Shown: in pieces, positions 1-6,236 of the stretch | Position numbering within the stretch: the stretch's first letter is position 1 | Layout of the letters: each line of letters opens with the position of its first letter | Source: Patulibacter sp. | GTDB taxonomy: Bacteria; Actinomycetota; Thermoleophilia; Solirubrobacterales; Solirubrobacteraceae | Reading direction: 5' to 3' | Length of the DNA: 6,955 nt | Assembly: GCA_023268575.1 (NCBI GenBank) | Contig: JALRCL010000425.1 | Span: 1 to 6,955 of the forward strand | Notes under the pieces: model-generated | Told to the model about the DNA's origin: nothing | The model's database searches: none | The model's input: the letters and a program-made list of their open reading frames with translations, nothing else | Program-made: the position numbers and the translations under genes

Positions 1-180
1 ATCCCCGATCCCTCCCTCTCGATTTCCGAAGGCGTCATCCGTCCCTTCCAAAGCGGCCAATCCGCCGAGTGCCAGGACGACCTTCTCCGCCACTGCCGCC
101 AGCGCGGCATCGACATCCACCGCACCTTCGAACGCCTTCCCCAGTCCGACCGCGACTTCATCCTCCACGGCGAACCCGGC
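1..180 (+). other. UvrA-like internal fragment fused in frame upstream of MurT
   Basis: Frame 1 reads IPDPSLSISEGVIRPF, then AECQDDLLRHCRQRGI and LPQSDRDFILHGEPG. This matches the stretch of UvrA excinuclease that follows the insertion-domain zinc finger; E. coli UvrA has NPALSLAEGAIRGW, then KSLADHYKFDVEAPW and VVLYGSG there. No other part of UvrA is present. Codon use differs sharply from the rest of the window. Of about 60 codons, only about five end in G, and it uses GAA, CAA, CTT, ATT and GAT; the next 60 codons have about 17 ending in G and almost none ending in A or T. The style recalls Verrucomicrobia-like UvrA paralogues with PF in place of PW, but that is memory only. The boundary lies somewhere in 170-200. 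It may be an assembly joint rather than a genomic fusion. Confidence 0.75.
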
Positions 181-960
181 CTCGAGCACGCCGCGGACGC
201 GACGACCTGCCGCGTCTGCGGCTCCGCCTACGACTACGCCGCGACGTTCGTCGGCCACCTCGGGCACTACGCGTGCCCGCAGTGCGGCCACGCGCGTCCG
301 CAGCCACAGGTCACGGCCGAGCGCATCGTGCTCGACGGCACCCGCGGCTCCGTCGTCCTGCTGCGAATCGACGGGGTCGAGGTCGAGGTCGCGTTGCGGC
401 TCCCCGGCCTCTACAACGTCTACAACGCGCTCGGCGCCGCCGCGCTGTGCCACGTCCTCGGCGTCCCCGCGACGACGATCGCGGCCGGGCTGGAGTCCAC
501 GAGCGCGGCCTTCGGGCGCGCCGAGACGGTCGAGGTCGAGGGGCATCCGCTGCAGCTGCTGCTCGTGAAGAACCCGGCCGGTGCCAACGAGGTCGCGCGG
601 ACGCTCGCGCTGGCCGACGAGCCGGTCGACCTGCTCGCGATCCTCAACGATCGGGTCGCCGACGGCCGGGACGTCTCGTGGGTCTGGGACGCCGACCTCG
701 AGCGGCTCGCGCCGCAGGTGCGACGCGTGACCTGCGGCGGTACCCGGGCCGCCGAGATGGCCGTCCGTTGGAAGTACGCGGGGGTCCCGGTCGACCGGAT
801 CGCGGTCGTCGAGCACGACGTCGCCGGGGCGCTGGACGCCGCGGTGGCCGCGCTGCCGTCCGCCGATGCGCCGCTGCACGCCATCCCGACCTACACGGCG
901 ATGCTCGAGCTGCGCGAGGAGCTCGTCCGCCGCGGCGCCGCGCGGGGGTCCTTCGCATGA
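1..960 (+). CDS. murT: Lipid II isoglutaminyl synthase subunit MurT, 5'-truncated, with foreign N-terminal stretch
   Basis: MurT is a Mur-ligase-like protein that pairs with the glutaminase GatD. It uses ATP and GatD-released ammonia to amidate the D-Glu alpha-carboxyl of lipid II at the inner membrane face. MurT homology begins near base 181. It shows a four-cysteine zinc ribbon (CRVC, Cys codons at 208 and 217; CPQC, at 274 and 283) around the motif VGHLGHYACPQCG. It continues with LPGLYNVYNALGAAAL, FGRAE, LLVKNPAGANEV, ILNDRVADGRDVSWVWD and finally IPTYTAMLELREEL, all in family order. The acidic motif after DVSW probably supplies the Asp that completes GatD's catalytic triad; this is inferred from published MurT/GatD work. 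The N-terminal half, including the Mur-ligase ATP-binding loop, is absent. The frame stays open to base 1, but bases 1 to about 180 encode UvrA-like sequence, so this reading frame is chimeric. The stop overlaps the next start as ATGA. Confidence 0.9.
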   Translation: MPDPSLSISEGVIRPFQSGQSAECQDDLLRHCRQRGIDIHRTFERLPQSDRDFILHGEPGLEHAADATTCRVCGSAYDYAATFVGHLGHYACPQCGHARPQPQVTAERIVLDGTRGSVVLLRIDGVEVEVALRLPGLYNVYNALGAAALCHVLGVPATTIAAGLESTSAAFGRAETVEVEGHPLQLLLVKNPAGANEVARTLALADEPVDLLAILNDRVADGRDVSWVWDADLERLAPQVRRVTCGGTRAAEMAVRWKYAGVPVDRIAVVEHDVAGALDAAVAALPSADAPLHAIPTYTAMLELREELVRRGAARGSFA

Positions 961-1748
961 GCGCGCCCGGCGCCGGAGCGGCCCGCGACGCGGACCTCGA
1001 CCACGTCCGCTGGCACGACCTGGAGTGCGGCGGGTACCGCGCCGACCTCGAGCTCTGGCGCGCGATGGCCGCCGAGCGCCCGTCCGGGCGGGTCCTCGAT
1101 CTCGGCTGCGGGACCGGCCGGGTGGCGCTCGACCTCGCCGGCGCGGGGCACGAGGTGCTCGGCCTCGACAACGACCCGGTGCTCGTCGCGGAGCTCCGCC
1201 GACGTTCTGCCCTGCGCAGCCTGCCCGCGGGCGCGACCGTCGGCGACGCCGCCGCGCCGCGGCTCGCCGAGCGGTTCGGTCTCGTGCTCGCGCCGATGCA
1301 GACGATCCAGCTGCTCGGGGCCGAGGGCCGGCGGGGCCTGCTGCGGGCGCTGCCGGGCCTGCTCGCCCCGGGCGCGCGCGTGGCGATCGCGCTCGTCGAG
1401 GACGTCGAGCCGTTCGACGCGGGCGACGCGCTGACCGTCGCCCCCGACATGCGCGACCACGAGGGCGTCGTCTACGCGAGCCGGCCCGTCGCCGTGACGG
1501 TCGCCGGGGACGGGCGGATCGTCCTGGAGCGCGTCCGGGAGATCGTCGGGCCCGACGGCGAGCGGACCGTCTCCGGCGACCGGATCGCGCTCGACGTGCT
1601 GCCGGCCGAGCGGCTGGAGGACGAGGCCCGCGAGGCCGGGCTGCGGGTCCTCGAGCGCCGCGAGGTCCCGGCGACCGCCGACCACGTCGCCAGCGCGGTG
1701 GTCGTGCTCGCCGCGGTCGGATCCGACGAGGAGGCGACCGATGCCTGA
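957..1748 (+). CDS. Class I SAM-dependent methyltransferase
   Basis: This 263-residue protein has a Rossmann-type methyltransferase core. Motif I is VLDLGCGTGRVALDLA at residues 46-61, which binds S-adenosylmethionine. The acidic end of strand 2 is LGLDNDP, with D71 placed to contact the ribose. The post-II segment contains GDAAAP. The N-terminal WHDLECGGYRADLELW resembles the cap helix of small-molecule methyltransferases with a YD..Y..DL..Y pattern. No sequence feature fixes the substrate. The ATG at 957 overlaps the murT stop (ATGA) and has a GGGGG ribosome site at 944-948, eight bases upstream. The 3' end overlaps the gatD start by eight bases. Placement between the two subunits of one amidotransferase suggests a role in the cell envelope or lipid II, but that is inference; it could be an unrelated enzyme caught in the operon. 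Confidence 0.85.
   Translation: MSAPGAGAARDADLDHVRWHDLECGGYRADLELWRAMAAERPSGRVLDLGCGTGRVALDLAGAGHEVLGLDNDPVLVAELRRRSALRSLPAGATVGDAAAPRLAERFGLVLAPMQTIQLLGAEGRRGLLRALPGLLAPGARVAIALVEDVEPFDAGDALTVAPDMRDHEGVVYASRPVAVTVAGDGRIVLERVREIVGPDGERTVSGDRIALDVLPAERLEDEAREAGLRVLERREVPATADHVASAVVVLAAVGSDEEATDA
1728..1734 (+). promoter_or_regulatory. Ribosome binding site of gatD
   Basis: GAGGAGG lies six bases before the ATG at 1741 and inside the 3' end of the methyltransferase gene. It is the strongest Shine-Dalgarno match in the window and fixes the gatD start. With the eight-base gene overlap it supports coupled but independently strong translation of GatD. Confidence 0.75.
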
Positions 1749-2484
1749 GCGGACGCTGCGGGTCGGGGCCCTGTACCCCGAGCTCCTGAACATCTACGCC
1801 GACCGCGGCAACCTCCTGCTGCTCGAGCGTCGTTGCGCCTGGCGCGGCATCGGCTTCGCCCTCACCGCGGTGAGCCTCGGCGACGCGCTGGACCCCGACG
1901 CGCACGACCTGCTGTACCTCGGAGGCGGCCAGGATCGGGACCAGGCGCTCTGCGCCGAGGACCTCGTCGCGACGAAGCGCGACGCCGTCCACGCCCACGC
2001 GGAGCGGGGGGGCGCCCTGCTGGCGGTCTGCGGCGGCTACCAGCTGCTCGGTCACCACTACGCGCTGGACGCCGAGCGACGCCTGCCCGGCATCGGGCTC
2101 CTGGACCTCCGCACCGACCGCGGCGAGGGGCGCCTGATCGGCAACGTGGCGATCGAGGTCGACCTGCCCGGCGCCGGGGGGCCGCGGGTGCTGGCGGGGT
2201 TCGAGAACCACGGCGGGCGCACCGTGCTCGCCGACGGGCAGCCGCCCCTCGGCCGGGTGCTGTCGGGCCACGGCAACGACGGGCACAGCGGCGCGGAGGG
2301 CGCGGTGCGCGGCGCGGTGATCGGCACGTACCTCCATGGGCCGCTGCTCCCGAAGAACGCGTGGTTCGCCGATTGGCTCATCGCGACGGCCCTCGGCCTC
2401 GCGCCCGCGGACCTGGCGCCGCTGGACGACCGGCTCGAGGACGCCGGGCACGCCAGCGCTCGCGCGGCGGCCGGGCGGCGGTAG
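1741..2484 (+). CDS. gatD: Lipid II isoglutaminyl synthase glutaminase subunit GatD
   Basis: GatD is a CobB/CobQ-type class I glutamine amidotransferase. It hydrolyses glutamine and passes ammonia to MurT, converting D-Glu to D-iso-Gln in lipid II. The 247-residue length fits the family (about 240-250). Visible features in order are LYPELLNIYADRGN (residues 11-24), LYLGGGQDRDQ (58-68), the nucleophile elbow LAVCGGYQLLG with C97, RLIGN with R131 as the likely glutamine-contacting arginine, FENHGGRT (154-161), and the catalytic histidine in GTYLHGPLLPKN (H199). The third triad residue is expected from MurT, which explains why no obvious acidic partner follows the His as in free-standing glutaminases. 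All key residues are present, so the protein looks functional. It is the last gene of the coupled murT cluster. A GC-rich hairpin covers its stop codon. Confidence 0.95.
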   Translation: MPERTLRVGALYPELLNIYADRGNLLLLERRCAWRGIGFALTAVSLGDALDPDAHDLLYLGGGQDRDQALCAEDLVATKRDAVHAHAERGGALLAVCGGYQLLGHHYALDAERRLPGIGLLDLRTDRGEGRLIGNVAIEVDLPGAGGPRVLAGFENHGGRTVLADGQPPLGRVLSGHGNDGHSGAEGAVRGAVIGTYLHGPLLPKNAWFADWLIATALGLAPADLAPLDDRLEDAGHASARAAAGRR

Positions 2485-2503
2485 GCGCCGTACGCGCGCC
2501 CGG
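2471..2503 (+). terminator. GC-rich hairpin over the gatD stop codon, possible weak terminator
   Basis: CCGGGCG (2471-2477) pairs perfectly with CGCCCGG (2497-2503). Inside it, after a 3x3 mismatch, GTA (2481-2483) pairs with TAC (2491-2493). The structure includes the TAG stop at 2482-2484. No T-run follows, so it is not a canonical intrinsic terminator. It may slow transcription or protect the 3' end, or be a by-product of high GC content. Confidence 0.3.
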
Positions 2504-2511
2504 CCGGATTC

Positions 2512-2534
2512 CTGATCGACAATCCGCCAATCAG
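2512..2534 (+). promoter_or_regulatory. Imperfect inverted repeat, possible operator of the opuC operon
   Basis: CTGATCG (2512-2518) and CAATCAG (2528-2534) are inverted copies matching at 6 of 7 positions with a nine-base spacer. The repeat ends directly against the candidate -35 hexamer, where a repressor or activator could act. It lies in a locally AT-richer patch of the intergenic region. No regulator gene is nearby and I do not recognise the site. Confidence 0.3.
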
Positions 2535-2564
2535 CTGACCCGGCGCCTGTCGCTGCGCTAGGCT
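2535..2564 (+). promoter_or_regulatory. Candidate sigma-70-type promoter for the opuC operon
   Basis: CTGACC (2535-2540) as -35 and TAGGCT (2559-2564) as -10 are separated by 18 bases. TAGGCT fits the TANNNT pattern common in high-GC actinobacteria. Transcription would start near 2571, giving a leader of about 30 bases before the ATG at 2602. The match is moderate, and it is the best pair I see in this 117-base gap. Confidence 0.45.
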
Positions 2565-2601
2565 CGCTCGCGGTGCGGGCCGTCCCTCGCGCCGCCCACC
2601 G

Positions 2602-3786
2602 ATGACCGTCCCTCCCGTTCCCGCCGGCGATCGTCCCGCCGCGGCCACCACCCCTGCTGCCGAGCTGCGCTTCGAGGAGGTGGTCAAGCGCTATCCAGGG
2701 GCGGACGCCGCAACGATCGACGGTCTCTCGCTGACCGTCCCGGCGGGAGAGATCCTCGTCCTCGTCGGGCCCTCGGGCTGCGGGAAGACCACCGCCATGC
2801 GCATGGTCAACCGGATGATCGAGCCGACCTCCGGGAGGATCCTCATCGCCGGCCGGCCGACGGCGGAGCGCGATCCCGCCGACCTGCGGCGGGAGATCGG
2901 CTACGTCATCCAGCAGACCGGGCTGTTCCCGCACCGGACGGTGGCGGACAACATCGCGACGGTGCCGCGGCTCCTGGACTGGTCCCGCGACCGGATCGCG
3001 GCGCGCACCACCGAGCTGCTCGACCTCGTCGGGCTCGACGCGAGCTTCGCCGGCCGCTACCCCTCCCAGCTGTCCGGCGGTCAGCGCCAGCGGGTCGGCG
3101 TGGCGCGGGCGCTGGCGGTCGACCCACCGTTGATGCTCATGGACGAGCCGTTCGGCGCGATCGACCCGATCACGCGCGACCGCCTGCAGAACGAGCTCCT
3201 GCGGCTGCAGCGCGCCCAGCCGCGGACGATCGTCTTCGTCACGCACGACATCGACGAGGCCATCAAGCTCGGCGATCGCGTCGCGGTGATGCGGCCCGGC
3301 GGGCACCTCGCGCAGTACGCGACGCCCGCCGAGCTGCTGCTCGCTCCGGCCGACGAGTTCGTCGAGCGCTTCGTCGGCGCCGACCGCGCGCTCAAGCGGC
3401 TCGCGCTCGGCCGCGTCCGCGACCTGCCGCTCGAGCGTCCGGCGCTCGTGCGTCACGACGACCCCAGCGCGTGGGTCCGCGAGCAACTCGCCGGTGCCGA
3501 GGTCCCCTACCCGCTCGTCGTGGACCCCGACGGGCGCCCCGTGGCCTGGCTGGACGAGGACGACCTCGCCGGCGCGCGCGTGGACGCCGGCGCCGGGTCC
3601 CCGGTCGCGGTCGTCTCCCGCGACGACGTCCTGCGCGACGCCTTCAGCACGGTGCTGGCCCACGCGGTCCAGTACGCCGCGGTGGTCGACGACGCCGGCT
3701 CCGTGGTCGGCGTGCTCTCCAGCGACGCCGTCGCGCGCGAGCTCGCCCCCGCCCCCGCGCCGGCCGAGCCGGAGCCCGCCACGTGA
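2602..3786 (+). CDS. opuCA: Glycine betaine/choline/carnitine-type ABC transporter ATPase with C-terminal CBS region
   Basis: This 394-residue protein is the cytoplasmic ATPase of an OpuC/ProV-type osmolyte importer. The nucleotide-binding domain is complete: Walker A GPSGCGKT (56-63), Q-loop VIQQTGLFPH (Q104/Q105), signature LSGGQRQ (157-163), Walker B LMLMDEP with E182, D-loop FGAID, and the switch histidine in VTHD (H215). The NRMIEPTSGRI stretch and the GLFPHRTVADNIATVP stretch are typical of this subfamily. Residues about 275-385 form a tandem CBS-like region, the osmosensory module in OpuA/OpuC. The second repeat (VVSRDDVLRDAFSTVL through YAAVVDDAGSVVGVLSSD) is clear; the first is shorter and more diverged. 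A Pro/Ala/Glu tail ends the protein. The ATG at 2602 lacks a good Shine-Dalgarno site but is the only sensible start before the conserved domain. Its stop overlaps the next gene as GTGA. Confidence 0.93.
   Translation: MTVPPVPAGDRPAAATTPAAELRFEEVVKRYPGADAATIDGLSLTVPAGEILVLVGPSGCGKTTAMRMVNRMIEPTSGRILIAGRPTAERDPADLRREIGYVIQQTGLFPHRTVADNIATVPRLLDWSRDRIAARTTELLDLVGLDASFAGRYPSQLSGGQRQRVGVARALAVDPPLMLMDEPFGAIDPITRDRLQNELLRLQRAQPRTIVFVTHDIDEAIKLGDRVAVMRPGGHLAQYATPAELLLAPADEFVERFVGADRALKRLALGRVRDLPLERPALVRHDDPSAWVREQLAGAEVPYPLVVDPDGRPVAWLDEDDLAGARVDAGAGSPVAVVSRDDVLRDAFSTVLAHAVQYAAVVDDAGSVVGVLSSDAVARELAPAPAPAEPEPAT
3771..3774 (+). promoter_or_regulatory. Ribosome binding site deciding the GTG start of the first permease
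   Basis: GGAG lies eight bases before the GTG at 3783. It selects that GTG over a later in-frame GTG at 3798. The frame stays open far upstream, but that part only shadows the ATPase gene. Confidence 0.55.
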
Positions 3787-4499
3787 TCGCCGTGCCCCTG
3801 GCCCAGGCCGGCGAGGGCTTCGTCCGCGACCGCTCCGGCGACGCCGGCTCGTGCGTCGCGCGCGACGGCGTCTGCCCGGACTGGATCGCGGACAACCTCG
3901 ACCGCTACGTCGATCCGCTCCTGCGTCACGTGCTGCTGACCGTCGTCGCGCTGGCGATCGGCTTCGCGATCGCGTTCTCGCTGGGCCTGCTCGCGCACCG
4001 GCGCCGCTGGCTCGTCGGGCCGATCGTGCAGGTGACGGGGATCCTCTACACGATCCCGAGCCTCGCGCTGTTCTTCCTGCTGCTGCCGCTCACGGGCCGC
4101 GGGTTCCTCACCGCGGAGATCGCGCTCGTCTCCTACACGCTGCTGATCATCTTCCGCAACGTCATCGCCGGCCTCGACGGCGTCCCGGCGGACGCGGTCG
4201 ACGCGGCGCGCGGCATGGGCCTCACGGATCGCGAGGTGCTCTGGCGCGTCGAGCTGCCGCTCGCCGTGCCCGAGATCGCCGCCGGCCTGCGGATCGCCGC
4301 CACGACGACGGTCGGCCTGGCGTCGCTGGCGTTCTTCGCCGGCGCCGGCGGGCTCGGCGACCCGCTCTACGCGGACCTGAACTTCAAGAGCAACGTGCTC
4401 GTGGCCGGCGGCCTCTGCGTGCTGCTGGCGATCGTGCTGGATCTCGCGGTCCTCGCGGGCCAGCGCGCGCTCACCCCGTGGACGAGGGTCGCGCGATGA
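3783..4499 (+). CDS. opuCB: Osmolyte ABC transporter permease, first subunit
   Basis: This 238-residue inner-membrane permease is of the BPD_transp_1 family and partners the ATPase upstream. About 45 residues precede the first membrane span (about 49-71), which is followed by the basic loop HRRRW, so the N-terminus should face outward. Further spans lie around residues 77-100, 107-128, 165-190 and 207-229. The EAA loop that docks the ATPase is DAARGMGLTDREVLWRVELP, starting at D140. The motif LYTIPSLALF is typical of OpuC/ProW permeases. The exported N-terminal segment carries Cys24 and Cys31 (CVARDGVC), which could form a disulfide. The start is GTG at 3783, inside the ATPase stop region, supported by a ribosome site. 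The stop overlaps the next ATG. Whether it corresponds to OpuCB or OpuCD cannot be settled by eye, so the symbol is tentative. Confidence 0.9.
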   Translation: MIAVPLAQAGEGFVRDRSGDAGSCVARDGVCPDWIADNLDRYVDPLLRHVLLTVVALAIGFAIAFSLGLLAHRRRWLVGPIVQVTGILYTIPSLALFFLLLPLTGRGFLTAEIALVSYTLLIIFRNVIAGLDGVPADAVDAARGMGLTDREVLWRVELPLAVPEIAAGLRIAATTTVGLASLAFFAGAGGLGDPLYADLNFKSNVLVAGGLCVLLAIVLDLAVLAGQRALTPWTRVAR

Positions 4500-5254
4500 C
4501 CGTCCTCGCCGACCTCGGGGTCTTCGGGGACGCCATCGAGCTCCTCTTCCACGCGCAGGAGTCGCGCACCGGCGGTGCCGAGATCGGCGGCCCGAGCCAG
4601 TTCCTCGAGCTCACCGGGCGGCACCTGCTGCTCACGGTCACGGCGATCCTCCTCGCGTCGGCGGTCGCGCTGCCGCTCGGGCTCGCGCTCGGTCACCGGC
4701 GCCGCGGCGGCTTCCTCGCGATCACCGTCAGCAACGTCGGGCGCGCGGTGCCGAGCCTCGTGCTCATCGCGCTCTTCGTCGCCTTCCTCGGCGTCGGCTT
4801 CACGAACGTCGCGCTGGCCCTCACCCTGCTCGCGATCCCGCCGATCCTCACGAACGCCTACGTCGGCGTCACCCAGGTCGACCCCGAGGTCCTCGACGCC
4901 GCGCGCGGCCAGGGCCTGACGGAGCGCCAGGTGCTGCGACAGGTCGAGCTGCCGCTCGCCCTGCCGCTGATCTTCGCCGGACTGCGGACCTCGACGGTGA
5001 ACGTCATCGCGACGGCCACGATCGCGCCGGTCGCCGGGTACGTGACGCTCGGCGACCCGATCATCAGCCAGGCGGTCTACGGCGATGCGGGGCGGCTGGC
5101 GGCCGCCATCGTCGTGGCGCTGCTGGCGATCGTCGCGGAGCTCTCCCTCGGCGCCGCGCAGCGCGCGGCCACGCCGGCCCCTCTTCGCGCGCGGACCCGG
5201 CTCGTCCGGCGTCCGCGCGCGCCGATCCTCCTGCGAAAGGGCACCACCCCATGA
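4496..5254 (+). CDS. opuCD: Osmolyte ABC transporter permease, second subunit
   Basis: This 252-residue protein is a second BPD_transp_1 permease, paralogous to the one before it; the two probably form a heterodimeric channel. The first span is about residues 47-67 (LLLTVTAILLASAVALPLGL), then the basic loop HRRRGG, with more spans near 73-95, 98-120, 150-180 and 195-220. The EAA loop is DAARGQGLTERQVLRQVELP, starting at D134. VGRAVPSLVLIALF is the counterpart of YTIPSLALF in the first permease. The C-terminus has an Arg/Pro-rich basic tail of about 30 residues, expected to lie in the cytoplasm. The ATG at 4496 overlaps the previous stop (ATGA), and GAGGG at 4484-4488 lies seven bases before it. 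Assignment as OpuCD rather than OpuCB is tentative. Confidence 0.9.
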   Translation: MTVLADLGVFGDAIELLFHAQESRTGGAEIGGPSQFLELTGRHLLLTVTAILLASAVALPLGLALGHRRRGGFLAITVSNVGRAVPSLVLIALFVAFLGVGFTNVALALTLLAIPPILTNAYVGVTQVDPEVLDAARGQGLTERQVLRQVELPLALPLIFAGLRTSTVNVIATATIAPVAGYVTLGDPIISQAVYGDAGRLAAAIVVALLAIVAELSLGAAQRAATPAPLRARTRLVRRPRAPILLRKGTTP

Positions 5255-6231
5255 GAACCCCGCACCTGCGGCTCGTCCTGCTGCTGTCCCTGATCATCGC
5301 GGCGGTCGCCCTGGCGGCTTGCGGCGACGACGACGGCGGCGACACCGGCGGCGGCGCGACGACGGCCACCTCGACGGCCGCGATCCAGCACGACGACGCG
5401 AACGCGAAGACGACGATCATCGTCGGCTCGAAGAACTTCACCGAGCAGAAGGTCCTCGGCGAGGTCTACGCCCAGGCGCTCGCGGCGGGCGGCTACAAGG
5501 TCCGCAAGGAGCTGAACCTCGGCGACGAGCAGACCGCGCTGAAGTCGCTCAAGGGCGGCGACGTCGATGCCTACCCCGAGTACACGGGCACCGCGCTGCT
5601 GTCGTTCTTCGGCGTGAAGACCGAGGACCTGCCGAAGGACGCCGGCGCGGCGTACGAGCAGGTGAAGACGGACTTCGCCAAGGACGGCATCGTCGCCGAG
5701 CCGCCGACGCCGTTCACCTCCTCCAACGAGGTCGCGGTGACGAAGGCGACCGCGCAGAAGTACGGCCTGACGAAGATCTCCGACCTGGCGAAGGTCGCCG
5801 GGCAGCTCAGCCTCTACGGGTCGCCGGAGTGCCGGCAGCGCCTCGACTGCCTGCTCGGCCTCCAGCAGGTCTACGGGCTGAAGTTCAAGCGGTTCGTGCC
5901 GGTCGAGCTGAGCCAGCGCAGCAAGGTGCTCAGCGACGGCCAGGCGGACGTGTCGATCGTCTTCACGACCGACCCGCAGAACAAGCGCGACGGGTTCGTC
6001 CTGCTCCAGGACGACAAGGGGATGTTCCCGCCGTACAACTCGACGCTGCTCGTGCGCGACGCGACCGCCAAGGCCGCCGGTCCCGACCTGACGAAGATCG
6101 TGGAGGCCGTCAACGCGAAGCTCGACGCCTCCGTCATCCAGGAGCTGAACGCCCGCGTCGACCTCGACAAGGAGACCCCCGAGCAGGCTGCACGGGAGTA
6201 CCTCCAGCAGTTCGGCCTGATCGCGAAGTGA
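5251..6231 (+). CDS. opuCC: Osmolyte-binding lipoprotein of the OpuC/OsmX family
   Basis: This 326-residue extracytoplasmic binding protein delivers substrate to the two permeases. A lipoprotein signal peptide is clear: basic MRTPHLR, hydrophobic core to residue 20, and lipobox LAAC with Cys24 as the lipidated residue. A Gly/Asp/Thr linker to about residue 50 would tether it to the membrane. Family motifs are VGSKNFTEQ (58-66), GDVDAYPEYTGT (103-114), which belongs to the quaternary-amine binding site in OpuCC/OsmX relatives, and VLSDGQADVSIVFTTD near residue 230. C194 and C200 in SPECRQRLDC suggest a disulfide. The ligand is probably glycine betaine, choline, carnitine or a similar amine; the sequence does not decide which. 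The ATG at 5251 overlaps the permease stop, and GAAAGG at 5235-5240 lies ten bases upstream. It is the last gene of the operon, a different order from Bacillus opuCA-CB-CC-CD. Confidence 0.93.
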   Translation: MRTPHLRLVLLLSLIIAAVALAACGDDDGGDTGGGATTATSTAAIQHDDANAKTTIIVGSKNFTEQKVLGEVYAQALAAGGYKVRKELNLGDEQTALKSLKGGDVDAYPEYTGTALLSFFGVKTEDLPKDAGAAYEQVKTDFAKDGIVAEPPTPFTSSNEVAVTKATAQKYGLTKISDLAKVAGQLSLYGSPECRQRLDCLLGLQQVYGLKFKRFVPVELSQRSKVLSDGQADVSIVFTTDPQNKRDGFVLLQDDKGMFPPYNSTLLVRDATAKAAGPDLTKIVEAVNAKLDASVIQELNARVDLDKETPEQAAREYLQQFGLIAK

Positions 6232-6236
6232 TCCCC

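Noticed and set aside
69..956. Extension of the methyltransferase frame upstream to base 69
   Set aside because: The added residues are Arg/Pro/Ala-rich noise overlapping murT. The ATG at 957 has a ribosome site and the expected ATGA overlap.
328..960. A short MurT starting at the GTG at 328
   Set aside because: This would drop the zinc ribbon encoded at 208-285, which is conserved in MurT. The frame is open to base 1, so the true start is outside the window or lost at the chimeric joint.
891..1793. Minus-strand open frame of 300 codons opposite the methyltransferase
   Set aside because: It has no known motifs and a composition typical of antisense frames in high-GC DNA. The + strand frame has a complete SAM-binding motif and coupled start and stop codons.
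3471..3782. Upstream extensions of the two permease frames into the ATPase gene and the first permease gene
   Set aside because: They encode only Arg/Pro-rich shadow sequence. The GTG at 3783 and the ATG at 4496 have ribosome sites and 4-base overlaps.
5325..5375. GGC/GAC/ACG triplet-rich tract as a possible repeat
   Set aside because: It encodes the Gly/Asp/Thr linker after the lipobox. This is low-complexity coding sequence, not a separate repeat element.
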